Source: Legionella lytica
Lineage (GTDB): Bacteria > Pseudomonadota > Gammaproteobacteria > Legionellales > Legionellaceae
Assembly (NCBI RefSeq): GCF_023921225.1
Contig: NZ_CP071527.1
Location: forward strand, 508,501-572,500
Reading direction: 5' to 3'
Length of the DNA stretch: 64,000 bases
A program made the position numbers and the translations under genes. How positions within the stretch are numbered: position 1 is the first letter of the stretch; the number at the start of each line of letters is the position of its first letter. The notes below the pieces were generated by a model, which had not been told where the DNA came from, ran no database searches, and saw only the letters and a program-made list of their open reading frames with translations. This document shows positions 60,684 through 64,000 of the stretch, one piece after another.

Positions 60684-62996
60684 ATGAAAAAGATCAGTAG
60701 TAAGTTTTTAGTAGGGGTTTGTTGTTCAGCGCTTTTGGCTTGGTCTACACAAACAATGGCAGATGAAGGTTTTGTTGTTCGCAGTATTAAGGTTACCGGT
60801 TTGCAACGGGTTTCTACTGGAACAGTATTAAACTATATTCCCGTGCAAGTAGGTGAAGAAGTTGACTCCAGTTCAACTGGTGAAATTATTCGTGCTCTTT
60901 ACGACACGGGTTTTTTCCAATCTGTTTCCTTAGAGCGTCAAGGTAATACCCTCGTTGTTAATGTGGTTGAGCGCGCAACAATTGGGGCTATTAATATTAC
61001 TGGAAATAAAGAAATCCCTTCCGACAAAATGAAAGAATTCCTTAAGGAAATGGGATTAGTGAAAGGGCGCGTGTTTCAAACTTCGACTTTAGAACGTTTA
61101 GAAAAAGAATTAAAGAAAGCTTATACCTCCAGAGGCAAATATAATTCCCGTATTGAAACCCGTGTAACCCCACTGACAGATAATCGTGTAGCGATTAATA
61201 TTACGGTTTCTGAGGGACGTGTATCACGAATTAAGAAAATCAAAATCATAGGAAATCATGATTTTAAAGACAGCGAACTATTACCTGAACTGTCATTATC
61301 CACATCGAATTTATTTACTTATTTTACGAAAAAAGACCAGTACTCTAAAGCCAATATGGATGCTTCATTAGAAGCATTGCGCTCTTTTTATTTGGATAGA
61401 GGGTATTTGAAATTTAATATTGTTTCCTCTCAAGTTTTATTATCTCCAGATAGAAAAGATGTATTCATTAACATTCATGTTGATGAAGGCCCTCAATACC
61501 GTTTTTCTGGTTATAAGGTAGTCGGAAAGACGGTAGTTCCCAAAGAAAAAATCGACTCTTTGGTTCAAGTGCGTAAGGGAGCTGTGTTCTCACGCAAGAA
61601 GGTAACTGAGTCGATTTCGGCGATTGGTTTGGCATTGGGAGATGTGGGTTATGGTTTCCCTGCGATAAATGCAGAGCCGCAGTTAGATGAAAAAGATAAG
61701 ACAGTATTTATTACCTTCGTGGTTGAGCCTGGACGTCATGTTTACGTGCGTCGAATTAAATTCCATGGCAATACGAAAACCAGCGATTACGTATTACGTA
61801 GTGTGATTCGCCAAGATGAAGGTGGATTGCTGTCTTTACATAATATTAAAGAATCTGAACGGCAATTGCGCTTATTAGGTTATTTGAAAAATGTGGATGT
61901 GAAAACAACACCAGTTCCTGGGGCGAATAACCAAGTCGATATGGACGTGCAGGTAGAAGAAGCGCCATCGGCAGAAGCAAGTGCTTCGATTGGTTATGGT
62001 ACGAACGGGTACCAAGTTAATGCGTCAATTAATCAACATAACTTTATGGGTACGGGTCGTTCCATGGGGGCGGCATTTACGTCCAGTAAATGGGGTCAAG
62101 ATTACAATGTTAGCTACTATAACCCGTTTTTCACTGATACTGGGATTGGGCGAGGCGTAAATCTGTATTTTGCACGAGTTGACCCGAGAAACCTAAACGT
62201 TAGTACCTACAGCTCTAACCGCTTTGGTGGTGATGTGAACTATAACTTCCCATTAGGTGAAGCAAGCAGTTTCCAATTAGGTTATGGCTATCAGGATGTA
62301 GAAATTAAAAGCGTAGGTTATGTTATTCCTATCCAGAATTTCGTAACCGCATATGGTCGTCATTTCCAAGAGATTCGTTTATCTTCTGGATGGGCTAGAA
62401 ACAGCTATGATCAATTCCCATATCCAACACGCGGGATGAACCAACAACTTACAGCTGTAGTGGCGTTGCCGGCTAGTTCCAATTCGTTGTCTTATTATAA
62501 GGGCTCTTATCAAGCACGTCTGTACCAGCCTATCATGCGTGGATGGATTTTCTCCTTGCAAGGGTTTGCTGGTTATGGAAACATGTTTAATAACAGAGGC
62601 TTACCGTTCTTCGAAAACTATTATGCGGGGGGGACTGCACAACCAGGTCAGGTTCGTGGTTACGACAGCTTCTCTTTAGGCCCATTAGATAATATACATA
62701 ATTCCATGGGAGGTAACTTCTTGGCGAGCGCAAGTGCTGGTCTTATTTTACCTTATCCTTTAAGCCGTGATAATGTTAGAACCACCATCTTTGCCGATGC
62801 GGGTAACGTATTCGCATACAATACGGCACCTATATTTACTGGTTATGACGCCGGCCCAATACGTTATTCAGCGGGCGTATCTGTAGAATGGCGCTCTCCA
62901 TTTGGTCCATTAGCATTTAGCGTCGCGAAAGCCTTGAATCCACAACGTTTCGACCAACAACAGTTGTTCCAGTTTGCGTTGTCTTCTGGATTCTAG
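60684..62996 (+). CDS. bamA: outer membrane protein assembly factor BamA
   Basis: Encodes 770 residues: signal peptide (to about 26, QTMA), five POTRA domains (about 27-350; FVVRSIKVTGLQRVSTGTVL begins the first) and a 16-strand barrel (about 360-770) with the conserved VRGY loop motif in GQVRGYDSFSLGP and a terminal aromatic (SSGF). It folds and inserts outer membrane proteins. Followed by skp and lpxD, the universal order. Confidence 0.96.
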   Translation: MKKISSKFLVGVCCSALLAWSTQTMADEGFVVRSIKVTGLQRVSTGTVLNYIPVQVGEEVDSSSTGEIIRALYDTGFFQSVSLERQGNTLVVNVVERATIGAINITGNKEIPSDKMKEFLKEMGLVKGRVFQTSTLERLEKELKKAYTSRGKYNSRIETRVTPLTDNRVAINITVSEGRVSRIKKIKIIGNHDFKDSELLPELSLSTSNLFTYFTKKDQYSKANMDASLEALRSFYLDRGYLKFNIVSSQVLLSPDRKDVFINIHVDEGPQYRFSGYKVVGKTVVPKEKIDSLVQVRKGAVFSRKKVTESISAIGLALGDVGYGFPAINAEPQLDEKDKTVFITFVVEPGRHVYVRRIKFHGNTKTSDYVLRSVIRQDEGGLLSLHNIKESERQLRLLGYLKNVDVKTTPVPGANNQVDMDVQVEEAPSAEASASIGYGTNGYQVNASINQHNFMGTGRSMGAAFTSSKWGQDYNVSYYNPFFTDTGIGRGVNLYFARVDPRNLNVSTYSSNRFGGDVNYNFPLGEASSFQLGYGYQDVEIKSVGYVIPIQNFVTAYGRHFQEIRLSSGWARNSYDQFPYPTRGMNQQLTAVVALPASSNSLSYYKGSYQARLYQPIMRGWIFSLQGFAGYGNMFNNRGLPFFENYYAGGTAQPGQVRGYDSFSLGPLDNIHNSMGGNFLASASAGLILPYPLSRDNVRTTIFADAGNVFAYNTAPIFTGYDAGPIRYSAGVSVEWRSPFGPLAFSVAKALNPQRFDQQQLFQFALSSGF

Positions 62997-63007
62997 TCAA
63001 TTTACGC

Positions 63008-63034
63008 GTAGGCTGGGCTGCGAAGTTCAGCATT
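63008..63034. repeat. palindromic repeat copy, degenerate
   Basis: GTAGGCTGGGCTGCGAAGTTCAGCATT; same type as 48571-48597. Pairs imperfectly and forms an inverted set with the next copy. Confidence 0.55.
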
Positions 63035-63062
63035 GCGCATAATGCATTTGCAGTGAGTAAAA

Positions 63063-63086
63063 AGGCTGGGCTTTATAGCCCAGCCT
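63063..63086. repeat. palindromic repeat copy, perfect
   Basis: AGGCTGGGCT-TTAT-AGCCCAGCCT, perfect 10-bp stem, followed by ACG. Same orientation as the 48496 copy. It lies between bamA and skp, genes usually cotranscribed. Confidence 0.7.
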
Positions 63087-63192
63087 ACGTATCTACGCAC
63101 CGTCCAAAAATATTTTCAATCTCATCTTTGTATATATCGCAACCCATTTCGAATTGTGCTAGCATCTTGTTCTTTAATTTAGGAGAGAGCTT

Positions 63193-63690
63193 ATGAAGCG
63201 GTTTGGTGGCGTTTTAGCCTTTGTTTTGAGCGTATTCTGTGCTAGTGCATTCGCTGATGCAGCAAAGATTGGTGTTGTTGATTTACAAAAAATCATGCAG
63301 ACTTCCAGTCAAATGAAAGATGTCCAACAAAAGTTGGAAAAAGAATTCAAGCCACGTCGTGACAAGTTAGTTGCTATGGAAGCTAGCCTGAAAGCGGATA
63401 TGGAAAAATTTAAACGTGATAACGCAGTAATGAGCGCTACTCAGAAGAAAGATCTAGAAAAGAAAATTATTGCAGCGCAACAACAATTCGAGCGTGATGG
63501 TCAACAATACCAACAAGAATTAAGCACTGCCAACAACGAAGCGATGGAAGGTTTATATGCCAAAGTTCGTGCAGCAATTTCTAAAGTTGCTAAAGATGGC
63601 AAGTATGACTTAATCGTGCAAAAAGATGCGGCACCTTTCAGTGCTGATACTCTTGATGTAACTGATAAAGTTGTTAAAGCAATTAACTAA
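63193..63690 (+). CDS. skp: OmpH/Skp-family periplasmic chaperone
   Basis: Encodes 165 residues: signal peptide to about residue 22 (SAFADA), then AKIGVVDLQKIMQTSSQMKD, long helices with high Lys/Gln content (about 40-120) forming the tentacle-like hairpin, and a closing beta strand (YDLIVQKDAAPF). It holds unfolded outer membrane proteins for BamA. AGGAGAG at 63181-63187 is the ribosome binding site. Confidence 0.94.
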   Translation: MKRFGGVLAFVLSVFCASAFADAAKIGVVDLQKIMQTSSQMKDVQQKLEKEFKPRRDKLVAMEASLKADMEKFKRDNAVMSATQKKDLEKKIIAAQQQFERDGQQYQQELSTANNEAMEGLYAKVRAAISKVAKDGKYDLIVQKDAAPFSADTLDVTDKVVKAIN

Positions 63691-63705
63691 TTCGGTGCGA
63701 TAAAG

Positions 63706-64000
63706 TTGCTAACTTTAGCACAATTAGCTGAGCGTTTAGGTGGCGTGTGGCATGGTGATGCTAATCACGCCATTTTTTCTTTGGCATCCCTGACCCAGGC
63801 AGGGGCTCAGGATCTGGCTTACTATGATAATCCTATATTTGCTCAAGCTTTAAGTAATACGGCAGCAGGTGCCGTATTACTTAAAGCAGAGCATCATCAC
63901 GCGTATTCTGGGAATACAATTATTGTTACTAGTCCCTTACAGGCGATGATCAAGGCTACCCAGTATTTATCCCCACAGAAGCAGCGAATAGTTGAAATTG
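63706..64000 (+). CDS. lpxD: UDP-3-O-acylglucosamine N-acyltransferase, 5' part
   Basis: Frame open to the window edge, 98 codons seen. It starts at a TTG (63706): LTLAQLAERLGGVWHGDANH, then the uridine-binding-type region DLAYYDNPIFAQALSNTAAGAVLL and VTSPLQAMIKATQYL, matching the LpxD N-terminal domain. It adds the N-linked acyl chain of lipid A. Sits 15 bases after skp as in other proteobacteria. Truncated by the window, not broken. Confidence 0.88.
   Translation, partial: MLTLAQLAERLGGVWHGDANHAIFSLASLTQAGAQDLAYYDNPIFAQALSNTAAGAVLLKAEHHHAYSGNTIIVTSPLQAMIKATQYLSPQKQRIVEI

Overview
The window looks like chromosomal DNA of a Legionella species, and probably not L. pneumophila itself. The evidence is a low-GC gammaproteobacterial gene set, a ProA/Msp-type M4 metalloprotease, an IcmC/DotE-like protein matching the unlinked Dot/Icm gene dotV, two ankyrin-repeat proteins of the Dot/Icm effector type, a CBU_0585-family small protein, and many short palindromic intergenic repeats. 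From memory, the order proA ... dotV ... rpoN/L33/L28 ... ankyrin protein ... hflKC-purA resembles the lpg0467-lpg0486 stretch of L. pneumophila Philadelphia. No database was consulted.

Layout. 0-13 kb is a mixed accessory region: small exported and membrane proteins, a GNAT enzyme, SelO, a short-chain dehydrogenase, an omptin, a small-ORF/histidine-rich pair, DciA, a PH-domain protein, adenosine deaminase, a large ankyrin protein with a protease-like N-terminus, and the Pit/DUF47 phosphate pair. 13-20 kb is housekeeping: a secretin-fold protein, yqgE-ruvX-pyrB, comM, ubiK, PII, 5-formyl-THF cyclo-ligase. 20-26 kb holds a PabC-like enzyme, a TVP38 protein, a degenerate acyltransferase/AMP-ligase and a frameshifted PHA synthase. 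26-29.3 kb is the aroQ-accB-accC-prmA operon. 29.7-38 kb runs from proA through sugar/redox enzymes and dotV to pssA. 38-42 kb holds HPr, hpf-rpoN, L33/L28 and trmB. 42-45 kb has a second ankyrin protein and a complete IS4-family insertion sequence with a 9-bp target duplication. 45-48.5 kb is hflK-hflC-purA. 48.6-53 kb has an exported adenosine deaminase, a shortened substrate-binding protein, about 750 bp of decayed DNA and an exported NagZ-like enzyme. 53-57 kb is the gpmI-envC-ctpA cell-envelope group. 57.4 kb to the end is the conserved envelope cluster uppS-cdsA-rseP-bamA-skp-lpxD (lpxD runs off the edge).

Functionally the window mixes core lipid, envelope and translation genes with host-interaction genes: ProA, omptin, DotV and the two ankyrin proteins. 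The most notable signals are: a C58/papain-like Cys-His-Asn pattern fused to ankyrin repeats and a C-terminal membrane segment; a translationally coupled 48-residue peptide ending Cys-Cys-Gly; an Aas-like protein whose acyltransferase motifs have been lost; a PHA synthase broken at a homopolymeric G7 tract; and at least three families of dispersed palindromic repeats, one inside a coding region and one split by the insertion sequence. No tRNA or rRNA genes, CRISPR arrays or prophage were seen.
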